64,000 bases of DNA from Symbiodinium sp. CCMP2592 (GCA_905221615.1 CAJNDT010005545.1:492239-556238), one strand, 5' to 3'; counted from the stretch's first letter, positions 10,897 to 20,476 are shown. Notes: generated by a model from the letters alone, not told the origin. Program-made: numbers and translations.

Positions 10897-10905
10897 TTTG
10901 AAGGC

Positions 10906-10933
10906 TAAGGATTTCGTCGCGAACTTCCAGATG
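10906..10933 (-). CDS. Putative 28-nt exon
   Basis: HLEVRDEIL plus one base, acceptor CTAAG|, donor A|GC. Joins in frame to 10712-10791 across a family A element. Very short, so tentative. Confidence 0.3.
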
Positions 10934-11171
10934 CTTAGTTGAAAACTCACCAGGAGTACAGTTTGGGGCATCAGGGGTTAGGGTTTAATTAGAGTGCAGT
11001 TTGGGGCTTTAGGATTTAAATTCAAGGTGCGGGCGGTTGCGAACGTAGGGTGTAGCGTCCTAAGAAAAGCTGAAACCTCAACTCTAAAGCTGAAAACTCC
11101 CAAACTGCGTAAGATGGTAACCCTTAAAAACCCCTCTTTGTTGGAATCCTCCCTGACGCGCAGAAGCACCA

Positions 11172-11254
11172 ACTTTGGCAGTAGGGCATGGAAGCATGGT
11201 AGTAATAGTAGCTATAACTGTACCCCATTCCTCCATTCCCTTATAACCAAAGGT
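11172..11254. mobile_element. Family J TIR element
   Basis: ACTTTGGCAGTAGGGCATGG ... CCATTCCCTTATAACCAAAGG. A long minus-strand open stretch (LVLLRVREDSNKEGFL ...) begins right after its AG end at 11171, suggesting an exon. Confidence 0.75.
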
Positions 11255-11342
11255 AACCCTAAACCCCTAAACCCTAATCCTTAAGCCTCCATTGCAAAAA
11301 CATAAGCCAAGGCCCTGGCAACTCCTCATCCTGAGCTTTCTA

Positions 11343-11439
11343 CTAGGTGGGGCTTTTAGAGCCTTTGAAAAATATTAGTAAATAAGATCCTCTTAAGCCC
11401 AATAAGGGAAAATGTAAAATGTCCCAAAGCCCTACCTAG
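11343..11439. mobile_element. Family F TIR element with 12-bp direct repeats
   Basis: CTAGGTGGGGCTTTTAGAGCC opposite GCCCTACCTAG. Flanked by perfect 12-bp repeats CTGAGCTTTCTA at 11331-11342 and 11440-11451. Confidence 0.8.
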
Positions 11440-11510
11440 CTGAGCTTTCTAGGTTTCGGGATCTTCGGGCTTGGCGTCGGGATGCCGAGGCTCGGGGCTT
11501 AGGGCTTCGG

Positions 11511-11648
11511 GTTTAGGATTTAGGGTTTTAGGGATTAGGGTTTAGGGGTTTAGGGTTTAGGGTTTAGGGATTAGGGTTTAGGGTTTAGGGGCTTAGGGGT
11601 TTAGGGTTTTAGGGATTAGGGGTTTCGGGTTTAGGGGTTTAGGGTTGG
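11511..11648. repeat. Telomere-like TTTAGGG tract
   Basis: About 140 bp of TTTAGGG, TTTAGGGG and ATTAGGG units. Confidence 0.85.
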
Positions 11649-12429
11649 GACTGAGGGCTCATTTTCGGGTTAAGGGTCCAGGGTTGAACGGATTTTTCGA
11701 AACCCAGAGTGCAAATTCAAATCTCTGCCCGAATCTGCCAAGAAGGAGTGCTCACGTGAGGGTTTGGATGCTTGTTCTAGTTGAGGTTTCGATCTGCGTG
11801 TTTCGAGCGGCCTTATCCAGCCAGCCTAGGTCTGCAGGCATCCGGCGGCGGCCTCACCTAAGGAACTCTGCCCTGCTAAACCTGCAACCAAAACCCTGAA
11901 TCCTCGAACTTGAACCCTCTTACCTGCGGACCAGCTGACAGACTGCTCGACCGAATCTTCAGACTTTCAAGCTAACCCAACAACATAAAAACATGCCTAC
12001 AGCACTGAGGCCCCCTTTAAAGTTGATCAGGGCTTCTGGGCTCAGGGTTTCGGGAATATAGGGCTAAGGCTCTGATCTTGCACTGCCCAACAAAGCCTCA
12101 AGCCCTTGACTAAGCCCTAACCAACCCTCAGCCTAGAACACTACCTCCGTGACAAAAGTCTATAAGCTCAATAGTCAGATAACCCTAATCCTTATTCCGG
12201 ATAGAAACCCAGGAAATTTTGAAAAGCCCGAAGCCTTTCACGCCCAGAAAGCCCCAAGATCATGCGCGCCTGCGCGGAGGGCGGCGGCTCCAGCGGCGGA
12301 GGCGGCGGCGGTGGCTCTGATGCAAGGGTCCACGGTTTGAGGCTTTCTGGGCTCCCGGTTATAATGGGGCTGGCGGTTTAGGGTTCACCTTTGATGCTTG
12401 AGTGGTAACGTGTGTGCGATTCAGAATTC

Positions 12430-12541
12430 AGGTTAGCGGTTCAGGTTTGATGTTCTCGTCGGAAGCCAGAAGAACCTTTTGGACAGGAGCGGATTCACTT
12501 TCACCGGTATCGTCGAGCCCAACTACTGCCGACTCGATTCT
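12430..12541 (-). CDS. Putative exon, acidic
   Basis: Minus-strand frame reads IESAVVGLDDTGESESAPV then QKVLLASDENIKPEP. The plus strand is also open here but less protein-like. Exact ends are not resolved; AG lies at the 5' side (GTTCAG|). A proline-rich minus frame at 12210-12330 (EPPPPPPPLEPPPSAQARM) may be another exon. Confidence 0.4.
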
Positions 12542-13011
12542 GAACACCCTACACGTCCCAGCTTTTCCTCCTCTAGACGATGATTGGGGTCGGCTGTGGG
12601 CTTGCGGGTATGTTCGTATCTGGGGTCCAGGGTATGTAGGTTAGGGTTTAGGGTTTAAGCTTGTGAATATTTAGAGCCACTCAAGCCATAGACTTGCCCC
12701 GTGAAAGGGATAAAGACCCATGGATCCGCATTTTAGTGCCCGTCATATGAGCCCTACAGGAAGGAGTGCACAGCGCTTACCCATGGAACCACACGGTCAT
12801 GTGTTCGGAAACAGTTCTGTTGATTAACGTGTTTGAGACGGAGGGCCAAACGGTGGGTTGCTAGGTATTCGGCCTTGTTACATTGATAAGAAAAGGGTTT
12901 CGGATACTGATATATCGCGTACCTGTATAGTACAGCTTGTCGAGACATCACCTAGAACCACCAAATACCCTCTCTATTTGGACCACAAAACCCCTTATTG
13001 TAAGGGCACAC

Positions 13012-13225
13012 TGAGAGTCCTGGTAAAGTCTGAGTTTCTTCCTATAGTCTCCATTGTAATTCCTTTTTGGGGGGTACCTTATAGGATCCTTAGTATATGA
13101 TTGGTTAAACCGAAAAAAGGAACTACAATGGAGACTATAGGTTGGGGTCAGTCTCTGCAGGGAGCCGGAGGACAAAAACCTACACACATGGTCGTAAATG
13201 GCGCAACTCACAAAGGTGGAAGGTA
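13012..13225 (-). CDS. Two exons interrupted by an introner
   Basis: Exons 13136-13225 (90 nt) and 13012-13041 (30 nt). The first reads STFVSCAIYDHVCRFLSSG then SLQRLTPTY; the second continues RNSDFTRTL. The intron between (13042-13135) is a TIR element with donor TATA|GTCTCC and acceptor CTATAG|; the join restores codon AGA and stays in frame. The upstream boundary is the family E element at 13224 (acceptor AAG|). Product unknown. Confidence 0.55.
13042..13135 (-). mobile_element. Introner (diverged family D), 94-bp GT-AG intron
   Basis: Arms CCTATAGTCTCCATTGTA and TACAATGGAGACTATAGG (13041-13141). The same arm word supplies the GT donor at one end and the AG acceptor at the other. Confidence 0.75.
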
Positions 13226-13347
13226 CTTAAAGGCTCATGGGACTTAGTAAGTAAGGCTATAAGTAGGTTATGAGTAGGATAACCCCACTTAGGGAACTTA
13301 TAACCCCAATTATAACCTATTTACTAAGTCCTATGATCCTTTAAGTA
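13224..13347. mobile_element. Family E TIR element
   Basis: TACTTAAAGGCTCATGGGACTTAGTAAGTA ends mirror TTTACTAAGTCCTATGATCCTTTAAGTA. Its left end supplies the acceptor AAG for the exon at 13136-13225. Another open minus frame (MCPNPSSYGENPYL) lies just beyond its right end. Confidence 0.8.
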
Positions 13348-13456
13348 GGGGTTTTCACCATAAGAACTGGGATTGGGGCACATCACATTATATTGATGTT
13401 TGTAGTAAGCATCGCATCACGAATGCTATTACCGCTTGTTCAGGTGGCGTCTATAC

Positions 13457-13536
13457 GAATTTATGGTGGTTTCCTTGAGGCTGCTCAGGGCGACTGCGCA
13501 ATCTCTCCGGCAAGTCGACGATATTTGCAAAGATTC
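13457..13536 (-). CDS. Putative exon, product unknown
   Basis: Frame reads IFANIVDLPERLRSRPEQPQ, strongly protein-like against the other five frames. Splice limits not resolved. Confidence 0.4.
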
Positions 13537-13800
13537 CTAGACCGCTATAGTAAGCTGTTATGATTTAGGGTTTAGGGTTTGTGATTTAGCCCTAAACCCT
13601 AAAGCCTAGGGTTTAGGGCTTTTTTGTCATGAAGGCTTATTATACAGAAGTCCGTGCAGACCCCGAGTAGCCGAAACGCGGAATCCTCATTCCTCCCCTT
13701 TAAACCCAAGACTCCGAATATCTGGGCTTCAATGGCTTCTTTAAGGGTTCCTTTAAGGGCTACTATACGGGTTACTATAAGGGTTTAGGGTTATATTAGT

Positions 13801-13845
13801 ACCTTAAACTGCCATAACCTACTTTTTGGTAGGTTCTTTTAGCTG
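13801..13845. mobile_element. Family G element, truncated
   Basis: Only one arm (CTTAAACTGCCATAACCTAC) remains; a family J-like element starts immediately after. Confidence 0.55.
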
Positions 13846-13851
13846 TCTGGC

Positions 13852-13945
13852 TCTTAGTAGGGAATGGGGGAATGGGTTATGGGGGCTACTATTGGGGATT
13901 ATATAGGGACTGCTGTAGGGATCCATTCCCCCATTCTCTACTAAG
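13852..13945. mobile_element. Family J-like TIR element
   Basis: CTTAGTAGGGAATGGGGGAATGG opposite CCATTCCCCCATTCTCTACTAAG; the centre differs from other J copies. Confidence 0.75.
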
Positions 13946-14331
13946 CAGAATAAGGCTTTGGGGAAAATCATTCTTCTAGTATAGACATAATGGAACTAGG
14001 CGAGGGAAGTATTCACCAACTATCTACTGGTAATACCCTGGCTCTATAGGAACTGGAAGAGGATGGCACTAACAATTATGCAGGCCTCTATTCTATATTG
14101 CAATGGAAAGCTCAAACAAAAACGAAGCTGGACCATCCCCCAAGCATTGAATGACACTCTCGGGGCCGAGCCGACTCTGTCCATCCTTGCCAGTGGGTTG
14201 ATAATTTATAGGGCCCCGCGATTATTAGAATGGGGTTTCAGGGTATCTTATCGAAGAAATTGTGATGGGACAGAACAGTCCGTCAACTCCTGAGGGGTTC
14301 TAGGGTTCGGCGTTTGAGGGCTTACTTGGAG

Positions 14332-14460
14332 GGTCGGGGGGCTTAGTAACTGGTTATTTTTGGGACTTATAAGTACCATAACCCCGAATAAGGGACCCTT
14401 TTCGGGTACTTTTAAGTCTACTTACTACCTACTTACTAAGTCCCCCGACCCTCCAAGTAA
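14332..14460. mobile_element. Family E TIR element
   Basis: TACTTGGAGGGTCGGGGGGC opposite CCCCCGACCCTCCAAGTA. Closely related to the copies at 41862 and 42543. Confidence 0.85.
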
Positions 14461-14556
14461 GGGTAACTGTTGACGGGATGAGCTTTTGCTGTGTAGGGCC
14501 ATGGGGTCTGCAACTGAACCGAAACAGACATGGTGCGGCAACACTGGGCCCAAACC

Positions 14557-14644
14557 TAAAACCCTAAACCCCTAAACCCAAAACTCCTAAACCCTAAACC
14601 CCTTAATCCAAACCCCTAAACCCTAAACCCTAAACCCTAAGCCC
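14557..14644. repeat. Telomere-like CCCTAAA tract
   Basis: CCCTAAA, CCCCTAAA and AACTCCTAAACC units. Confidence 0.85.
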
Positions 14645-14832
14645 TGTTTGGCTTGAGCCAACTTTGCCCTTTGAAATTTCGACCCGCGCCTCGCAGTGCG
14701 AACGACCCGTCGGAGGAGGGTCTTAACAGGGCTTTAGTATAGGGGCCCAAATAATTACCTAGGGTTCCCTTTAAAGGGATCCTTCAGGGTTCCTTTAAGG
14801 GATCTACAAGGGATCTACAGGGTTTAGGGTTT

Positions 14833-14938
14833 AGTATAGGGGCCTAAATAATTACCTATACTATTTTGGGGGTTCCTTATTGTAACTATAGTATAATGGA
14901 CCCCAGAACCCTATTCTAATTATCAAGGCCCCTTTATT
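14833..14938. mobile_element. Family C TIR element
   Basis: TAGTATAGGGGCCTAAATAATT opposite AATTATCAAGGCCCCTTTATTA. Its right arm supplies donor C|GTAATAAAG for the minus-strand exon ending at 14941. A 28-bp family C fragment lies just before at 14738. Confidence 0.8.
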
Positions 14939-14940
14939 AC

Positions 14941-15308
14941 GTCTCGTCGTCGGGGCCCTGCCGAAACGCATGCTCAGGAGTGGCCCCGCGAGATAAGTCT
15001 TCGACGTCGTACAATCCCCACCGGGGCCCATCACATGGTGCCTCGATCGCTGAATCCCGGCATACACTTCGTGGTGCTCACTATTTTGGGGGTTCCTTAT
15101 TATAATTATAGTATAAGACCCCAGAACCCTATTCTAATTATTAAGTGGTGCTCTAAGTTTCCATTATGACGACGCACCAACAGGCCGGAGAGAAACATCT
15201 GGGGCTCGCCACTCATGACCGAAATCCAGGCAAGCAGAATCTTCCAGTACAGGGCCCAATAACTGCCTACCGTGTCGTAAGTTGCGGCAAAACGGAATGG
15301 GCCAAGCA
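14941..15308 (-). CDS. Two exons split by a recent introner insertion
   Basis: Exon 15152-15308 (157 nt, acceptor GAGCAG|) reads FRFAATYDTVGSYWALYWK then ILLAWISVMSGEPQMFL and ends at NLE. Exon 14941-15080 (140 nt) continues HHEVYAGIQRSRHHVMGPG and ends at donor C|GTAATA. The intervening 71 bp is a family C fragment between 9-bp direct repeats GTGGTGCTC. Spliced with GC-AG sites the frame stays open through about 99 residues. The first part is hydrophobic and may span a membrane. Product not recognised. Confidence 0.55.
15081..15151 (-). mobile_element. Introner (family C fragment), 71-bp GC-AG intron with intact 9-bp duplication
   Basis: Direct repeats GTGGTGCTC at 15071-15079 and 15145-15153 bracket TATTTTGGGGGTTCCTTATT ... 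TTAATAATTAG-type family C text lacking its outer arms. Donor GA|GCACCAC uses the duplicated target; acceptor is AAATAG|T. Confidence 0.75.
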
Positions 15309-15688
15309 CTGCTCAGCTGGTTCATAACACTTCACAGATGACACCTTGCAAAGCCTGTACTAACCTGTCTCAGCACCCTATAATCATAGGCCCTGAGAAA
15401 ACGATAAGCTCTGCTCGATGTATCAAGGTGAAAGCCTAAATCCATCAAGGCTCTGCTGTGAAGTGGGGTGGGGGGGGAGCGGGAGTTAGGGCTCAGGTCC
15501 TTGGAGTTTCGGGTTTAGGGTGGTTTAGGGTTTTAGGGTTTAGGGGCTTGTAGCGGTGAGGGAAATCCAAGTTTTAATCTTGGAACTCGCACGAGGTCAG
15601 CGAAAGGCTTTCTAGGTTGGTTTCCGAGCAATAGCACATTCCACAGCCCACAGCTTGCAAGTTCGCACATATTCTGAAGTCAGCCAGC

Positions 15689-15793
15689 TTGTTTTCGGAT
15701 TTTCTTATTGAAAAACAGTGCATGTTGTAAGCGGCCGAGTTTCGCTTCCAGATACTTCTGCATGCGCTTCTCCTTGATGTCCTCAGGCAAAGC
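15689..15793 (-). CDS. Putative exon, basic coiled-coil-like
   Basis: Frame reads LPEDIKEKRMQKYLEAKLG then RLQHALFFNKKIRKQ, with a GC donor CAA|GCTGGC and a stop shortly after. Acceptor near TTTTGAG|. A further minus-strand frame at 16027-16094 (QVVPPTPKRLQQKLDDDAG) may be the preceding exon. Function unknown. Confidence 0.45.
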
Positions 15794-16233
15794 TCAAAAC
15801 CGGAATCTTCGTGCCTGTCGTAGTGCTTCCGGCTGGAGGCAAAATACGCCACCCTCAAGCCCCTAACCCTAAACCCTAGACCCTAAACTAGTTCTAGATC
15901 CACCCACACTCTCTAATCCGGGAGTAAAAATTTTGGAAACTGTGTCGCAGTGTCGCACACCCAAGACTCCCGGCTGCCCACAACCCTTGGGTGGCTCAAT
16001 GATAGGAAAACCCTAAACCCCAAACAAAGGCGCCGGCGTCATCATCCAGCTTCTGCTGAAGCCTTTTGGGTGTCGGAGGAACCACTTGGAGGCATGAAAA
16101 GCTGGAATAAAGGTAGGTAGGATGAAGGATCCCAGATAAGGACTCGGGATATTCCCATTGAATCACCACTAAACGGCTTTAGGATCGAAGGTTTTGGGTT
16201 TGGAGTTGTGCATGTGATCGGGTTCTTCTCTAC

Positions 16234-16395
16234 TCAAGAAACAAGGTTGTCCGAAAAGGTATTACAATCCACCCTATACCCGCCAAGCGATGCGCGAACA
16301 CGATCGAGACTCTGCAACAAGCCGACCCTTTCGGGGTCCCTGTTCGGCTGGGTGTTTGGTAATTGCGCGTTTGCCGCTCTCGCAAGCCTTATAGT
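16234..16395 (-). CDS. Putative terminal exon
   Basis: Reads LPNTQPNRDPERVGLLQSL then DRVRASLGGYRVDCNTFS and ends at TGA 16234-16236. The plus strand is open too but has less protein-like text. Product unknown. Confidence 0.4.
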   Translation of the reverse strand, partial: TIRLARAANAQLPNTQPNRDPERVGLLQSLDRVRASLGGYRVDCNTFSDNLVS

Positions 16396-16605
16396 ATTCT
16401 TCTAACAAACCCTCTCAGCCAGAAAGAATGAATCCTAGAACACTAAACCATCAACCCTATATCCGAAACCACCCTAAACCACATGTCGGCTGTCCCTGGG
16501 TCGATTGTGGTCTCCTTACATGCAGGAGAGGGCCTATACCTCCAACCCGAGAGCACCGAACATCACAGACCCTTCTTGAACCTATTATAGTTCCCAAACC
16601 ACAGA

Positions 16606-16631
16606 AGCAGCAGCAGCAGCAGCAGCAGCAG
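16606..16631. repeat. (CAG)n microsatellite
   Basis: About nine CAG units. Confidence 0.9.
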
Positions 16632-16950
16632 CTACTACTTCCCCACTGCAGCTGCTAATTGCTACACTTGTCGACCCATTCCCAGGATCCTACTCCCTGA
16701 ACTTGAGCCCCAAGTGCTCAACCCTAAACCAATAACAGTTAGGCCTAACAGCCTAAAACCCTAGAACCATCAACATACCCTACACACCCCAACCCTCAAG
16801 CCCTCAACCTGAACCCTACAAAGCCCCACTACCCTAAACCCTGAACCCTGCACCCCAAAGCCTAGTCCCTAAGCCCTAAACCCCTGAACCCCTAACCCCT
16901 AAAACCCCTAAACCCCGAACCCCTAAACTCCTAAACCCCTACACTCCCAA

Positions 16951-17051
16951 ACCTTACCTGGACCCTAAGGAACCTGCCTTTTTAGGGTTCCCTAATATGA
17001 TTTCTTTATATACATCCTTAAAAAGGTATATAGGCTACTTGGGGTTAAGGT
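16951..17051. mobile_element. Family V element
   Basis: ACCTTACCTGGACCCTAAGG ... TACTTGGGGTTAAGGT. Second copy at 32638-32733. Confidence 0.65.
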
Positions 17052-17120
17052 AGTCCCTAAGCCCTATACCCGCGATATATTCCTGAATTAAGGGGTATTG
17101 GGATCGGGATAGACCCTAAG

Positions 17121-17217
17121 CTAGGTGGGGCTTTTAAAGCCTTTGAAAAATATTAGTAAATAAGATCCTCTTAAGCCCAATAAGGGAAAATATAAAATGT
17201 CCCAAAGCCCTACCTAG
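17121..17217. mobile_element. Family F TIR element
   Basis: CTAGGTGGGGCTTTTAAAGCC ... GCCCTACCTAG; flanks share CTAAG. Confidence 0.85.
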
Positions 17218-17309
17218 CTAAGCCCTATACCCTGGAAGACCTGGGGCTCCTCACCTTCGCATGGTGTAAAGCGTCGATATCCAGACCTCTGAGCTCCCCG
17301 TGGTGCTTT

Positions 17310-17326
17310 GGGGGGGGGGGGGGGGG
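17310..17326. repeat. Poly-G run in G-rich tract
   Basis: 17 consecutive G on the plus strand, followed by about 250 bp of G/T-rich text. Confidence 0.9.
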
Positions 17327-17829
17327 TTGGGGGCTTGGTGGTTTGGGGGTGTGGGGGTTCAGGGCTTTGGGGGCTAGGAATTTGGGGGTTTGGGGAGTTT
17401 CAGGTTTAAGGGTATAAAGGCTGGTGTTTTTGGGTTTTGGGTGTGGGGGTGCCTGAGACTATATGTTTTTTTAAGTTTGGGGCTTGGGCTTTTGGGTTTT
17501 GGTGTTAAAACAAATTCAGGCCCGGGTTGTGGTTTTGGACTTTTCAGGGAGAGGGTCGGGTGCCTTTGAGTTTAAGAGCTTTATTTATGACCCCCTACAC
17601 TACAATCCCTTCAAGACGGCTTAGGGTTTAGGGGCTAGGGTTCACCCTTTGTGTTTGGCATTCGGGCTCAGGGACTCAATCTGAGCACCTATGTTTTCTT
17701 GACAGCTTCGAGGTTAGATTTGGTTAGTCTTGAGGTTTAGGGTGCAGCGTTTGGGGCTTACCCGCCCCCTGAAGAACCTACGTTCAAGGACTTGCATAGG
17801 GAAATGATAACAAGGAACCCTCCAAAGAT

Positions 17830-17943
17830 AATGTATGGGCCTTAATAATTAGAATATGGCTTTGGGGTACATTAAATATAGTATACTCATAATAATTAGG
17901 AACACCCCAGAATAGTATAGGTAATTGTTTAGGCCCCTATATT
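17830..17943. mobile_element. Family C TIR element
   Basis: AATGTATGGGCCTTAATAATT opposite AATTGTTTAGGCCCCTATATT. Confidence 0.8.
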
Positions 17944-18460
17944 GGGTTATTACGGGTCGACGTAAGGCTTCGGGTTGCCTTTACTTTGTCACTCAAGTTC
18001 AGACCTTAGCCCGACCTTAGCCCGAAAGCCTCTACCGTAAGATCCCAAACCCCACAGCCCTCACCCGAGATCCCCAAAGCCCCGACGCTCTACACCCTAA
18101 ACCCCCTAAATCCTAAACCCTAAGTATCAGAGGTCCCTAGCCTGCCACCTTCAACCCAACACGCGTGACTCTTGACCTCCAATCTGCATACAAAAACTAG
18201 AAGTAGAACTCGGAGCATAAGCCTGCAACTATGAAGAATGAAACTTAAGCGAAACCTGGACAATACAACCTAAAACTTCAAGACTCCTAAATCCCATAAG
18301 CCCTATAAGCCTTATAAACCCTATAAACCGTATAGACCCTATAAACCCTAAAACCTAAAACTTCAAGACTCCTGGATGCAGTCCCAGCATCTGCCAACGT
18401 CCGCCGACGCACTTGACTCATCACCTCCGGATCCTTGAGAGGTGTTCTATGAGGCTTTAG

Positions 18461-18530
18461 GGTTTAGGGGTTTAGGGTTTAGGGTTTAGGGTTTAGGGTT
18501 TAGGGTTTAGGGTTTAGGGTTTGGGGGGGG
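18461..18530. repeat. Longest pure TTTAGGG run
   Basis: About eight consecutive perfect TTTAGGG units ending in a G-run. Internal to the window, so an interstitial telomere-like tract. Confidence 0.9.
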
Positions 18531-18725
18531 GAGTTTAGGGTTCAGGGCGTAGGGTGAAAGGGTTTGGAGTTTGGGGGTTAAGGATTTGGGGCGATTAAGG
18601 CTCTGCCGTCAACACCATTGTTTGCTTCTTTTGTGATTCTGTGCTTTTCTATGTCAAGCTTGCCAAGAGCAGGTATTATTCCAGAATCTGTCCAGGATAT
18701 CTAGGGCCTAGGGTTTGGCTAGCGG

Positions 18726-19140
18726 CTAGAATCGCGGGCTTTGCTGTGGAAGAGCGCGCCCTGGTTCCTCCGAAGTAACACGAACGGGAGCCCTCATAAA
18801 CACCGTTGGCTCGTAATCAGGCGAAGTTATGCGGGGGTTGCTAGCTAGCTTCCCCAGAACTCCGAGCAAAACTACACTTATATAGCCCGAAGCCACAATA
18901 CAGCGGCCTGCCGAATCATTCACCCGGCGGCGCTGCCCCGCCAGACGTCCAGTGGACATCGAATTCTGCGATAGCTTGCCATACGACCGGCAGTCGATCG
19001 AACTGCACGCTCAACTTAGAGCCGTGGTAATGTGAATTGTGCCATTCCACCACGGCGGAAGCTACATCTTCCACTGTGGTGTTCGCATATTGCCTGGCTC
19101 CATTCATTGATGATGTAGTCCGGACCTGGCTCCCGGCTCG
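18726..19140 (-). pseudogene. Coding-like region with a frame break
   Basis: Two adjoining minus-strand frames look like protein. One reads TTVEDVASAVVEWHNSHYHG then SKLSVQFDRLPVVWQAIAEF down to a TGA at 18916. The other, one base out of register, continues SAGRCIVASGYISVVLLGVL then PRITSPDYEPTVFMRAPVR to a TAG at 18726. The switch lies near 18920-18960, so either a frameshift or an unseen splice joins them. A family A element starts 13 bp upstream. Product unknown. Confidence 0.45.
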
Positions 19141-19152
19141 GCAGTTGTATTC

Positions 19153-19261
19153 TGGCGTTTCCGCATTTGCGAACAGGGGACCCTAATACAGTACCCTACA
19201 TAATGGGATCCTTATTATGAGTACCCCAAAGTAAGGTACCTTTATTTTCGGAAACTCCCAT
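19153..19261. mobile_element. Family A TIR element, left arm eroded
   Basis: Right arm TTTTCGGAAACTCCCA intact; left arm mutated to GGCGTTTCCGCATTTGCG. Confidence 0.7.
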
Positions 19262-19499
19262 TTGGCACCAAACAAAGACACAAGCGCTTTGCTTCCAGCT
19301 GGAAATCCGGATGTACACAGGCATTAATTTCCTTTGGAGGCTACTCCCCCTAACTTCGTAATCTGAAGACAAGACCTGTGCCTTGAAATCAAGAGCTCAA
19401 AGCTCTACACCCCCCAAAAAAAACCAAGCATGCTGGAACCCCCTGTTTTATGGCATCCTAAGGTAGGGAGGGTTGCAACCAGGGTTCCACTCGGGAAAT

Positions 19500-19745
19500 T
19501 TGACCTAGTCATCCGGTGTTAAGGTTCACCTTATAACGAAACCCATTATAGAACCACTCCGTAACTTTTAAACCCAAAAGTTACAGAACCCACATGGAAC
19601 CCTTACAGCAACCCTTCAAGAACCTGGTGGCACTGAACCCTCATAGCTGTAGAACCTGCGTAGAACCCTTGTAGACACCTCAACTCTTACCGCATAGAAC
19701 CCTGTGGAATCTTCGCAGAATTCTTATAGCTCTTAAAGTAGTAGT
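19500..19745. repeat. Degenerate AGAACCC stepping repeat
   Basis: Words such as GTAGAACCCTTGTAGA recur about every 14-20 bp. Comparable text at 43180-43440 and 43540-43640. No gene seen. Confidence 0.5.
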
Positions 19746-19749
19746 GTAT

Positions 19750-19849
19750 AAGAAACCTTGGGCCTGTATTAGGGTTCCTTATATTATGAGTCCTACCATT
19801 TTGGGGTTTGAAGGCCCACAGTTTCTCGATCAGGCTCCTACATTACCCC
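19750..19849. mobile_element. Family Z TIR element
   Basis: AGAAACCTTGGGCCTGTATTAGG ... AGGCTCCTACATTA; related to 49472, 50246 and 56816. Confidence 0.65.
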
Positions 19850-19919
19850 TAAACCCTAAAACGCTAAACCCTAAACCCTAAACCCTAAAACGCCTCTACC
19901 CAAAACCCGACCATCACAG

Positions 19920-19968
19920 GGCCCAGGCATCTGAGAAGTCCAGGTATGGCTTCATGCCTTGGGCTATA
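19920..19968 (-). CDS. Putative short exon
   Basis: After acceptor CATTATAG| the frame reads QGMKPYLDFSDAWA with GT donor CCT|GTGATGG. Short, hence tentative. Confidence 0.35.
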
Positions 19969-19984
19969 ATGCAAGGGCCTTAAC

Positions 19985-20071
19985 CAGAGGCTCCATAGTA
20001 GTTCCTTTTTGGGATTACCTTATAGGATTCTATATATGAACCCCAAAAAAGAACTACTTTGGGGCCTATGG
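19985..20071. mobile_element. Family D TIR element
   Basis: AGAGGCTCCATAGTAGTTCC opposite GAACTACTTTGGGGCCTATGG; abuts a family C element with no spacer. Confidence 0.8.
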
Positions 20072-20073
20072 CC

Positions 20074-20176
20074 TATGGGTAATCATTAGAATTTGTTTTT
20101 TTTGGGGGGGGTCCTTATGACAAATGTACAACAATGGGCCCCCACACCCTATTCTACTTGTTAAGGCCCCTACATT
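20074..20176. mobile_element. Family C element, degenerate
   Basis: Right end CTTGTTAAGGCCCCTACATTA; centre carries T and G runs. Confidence 0.6.
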
Positions 20177-20302
20177 AGCTCGTTATGGCTTTGGAGGGCT
20201 GAGGGTGTAGAGTGTTGGGTCAAGGGCTTTAGGGTGGTTAGGTTTCCGCATAGGTTTACGGTTCACCGCTGGGTGTTGAGGCGCACCACCACTTTCTGCT
20301 AA

Positions 20303-20476
20303 TTATTCAACATCATGATCAGGATCATCACCGCCATACCTGTGGTTAGCAGCGAATGGATTAATGGTAGTATAGTGGTTTTAATTGTGCCCCATTCCTC
20401 CATTCCCTACTAACCAAAGCATCAGCATCTGGACATCCAATGCGAGGCTTTTTCGTTTTTGGTCTGCGTCTTCGGA
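20303..20476 (-). CDS. Two C-terminal exons with a 75-bp introner between
   Basis: Exon 20415-20476 (62 nt, acceptor CTCAG|) reads SEDADQKRKSLALDVQMLML. Exon 20303-20339 finishes WYGGDDPDHDVE and a TAA stop. The intron (20340-20414) is exactly a family J element with donor TG|GTTAGTAGG and acceptor CCACAG|; the split codon becomes TGG. This would be the acidic C-terminus of an unrecognised protein whose other exons probably lie to the right (20804-20873 is a candidate). Confidence 0.55.
20340..20414 (-). mobile_element. Introner, family J, 75-bp GT-AG intron
   Basis: CTTTGGTTAGTAGGGAATGG (minus strand) opposite CATTCGCTGCTAACCACAGG. Donor and acceptor fall inside the inverted arms. Confidence 0.75.

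Noticed and set aside
14652-14661. Another SL relict (CTTGAGCCAA)
   Set aside because: Only 10 bases match and the next bases diverge from the SL; surroundings are CCCTAAA text.
18461-18530. True telomere or chromosome end
   Set aside because: Unique sequence and exons lie on both sides and similar tracts occur throughout; interstitial.
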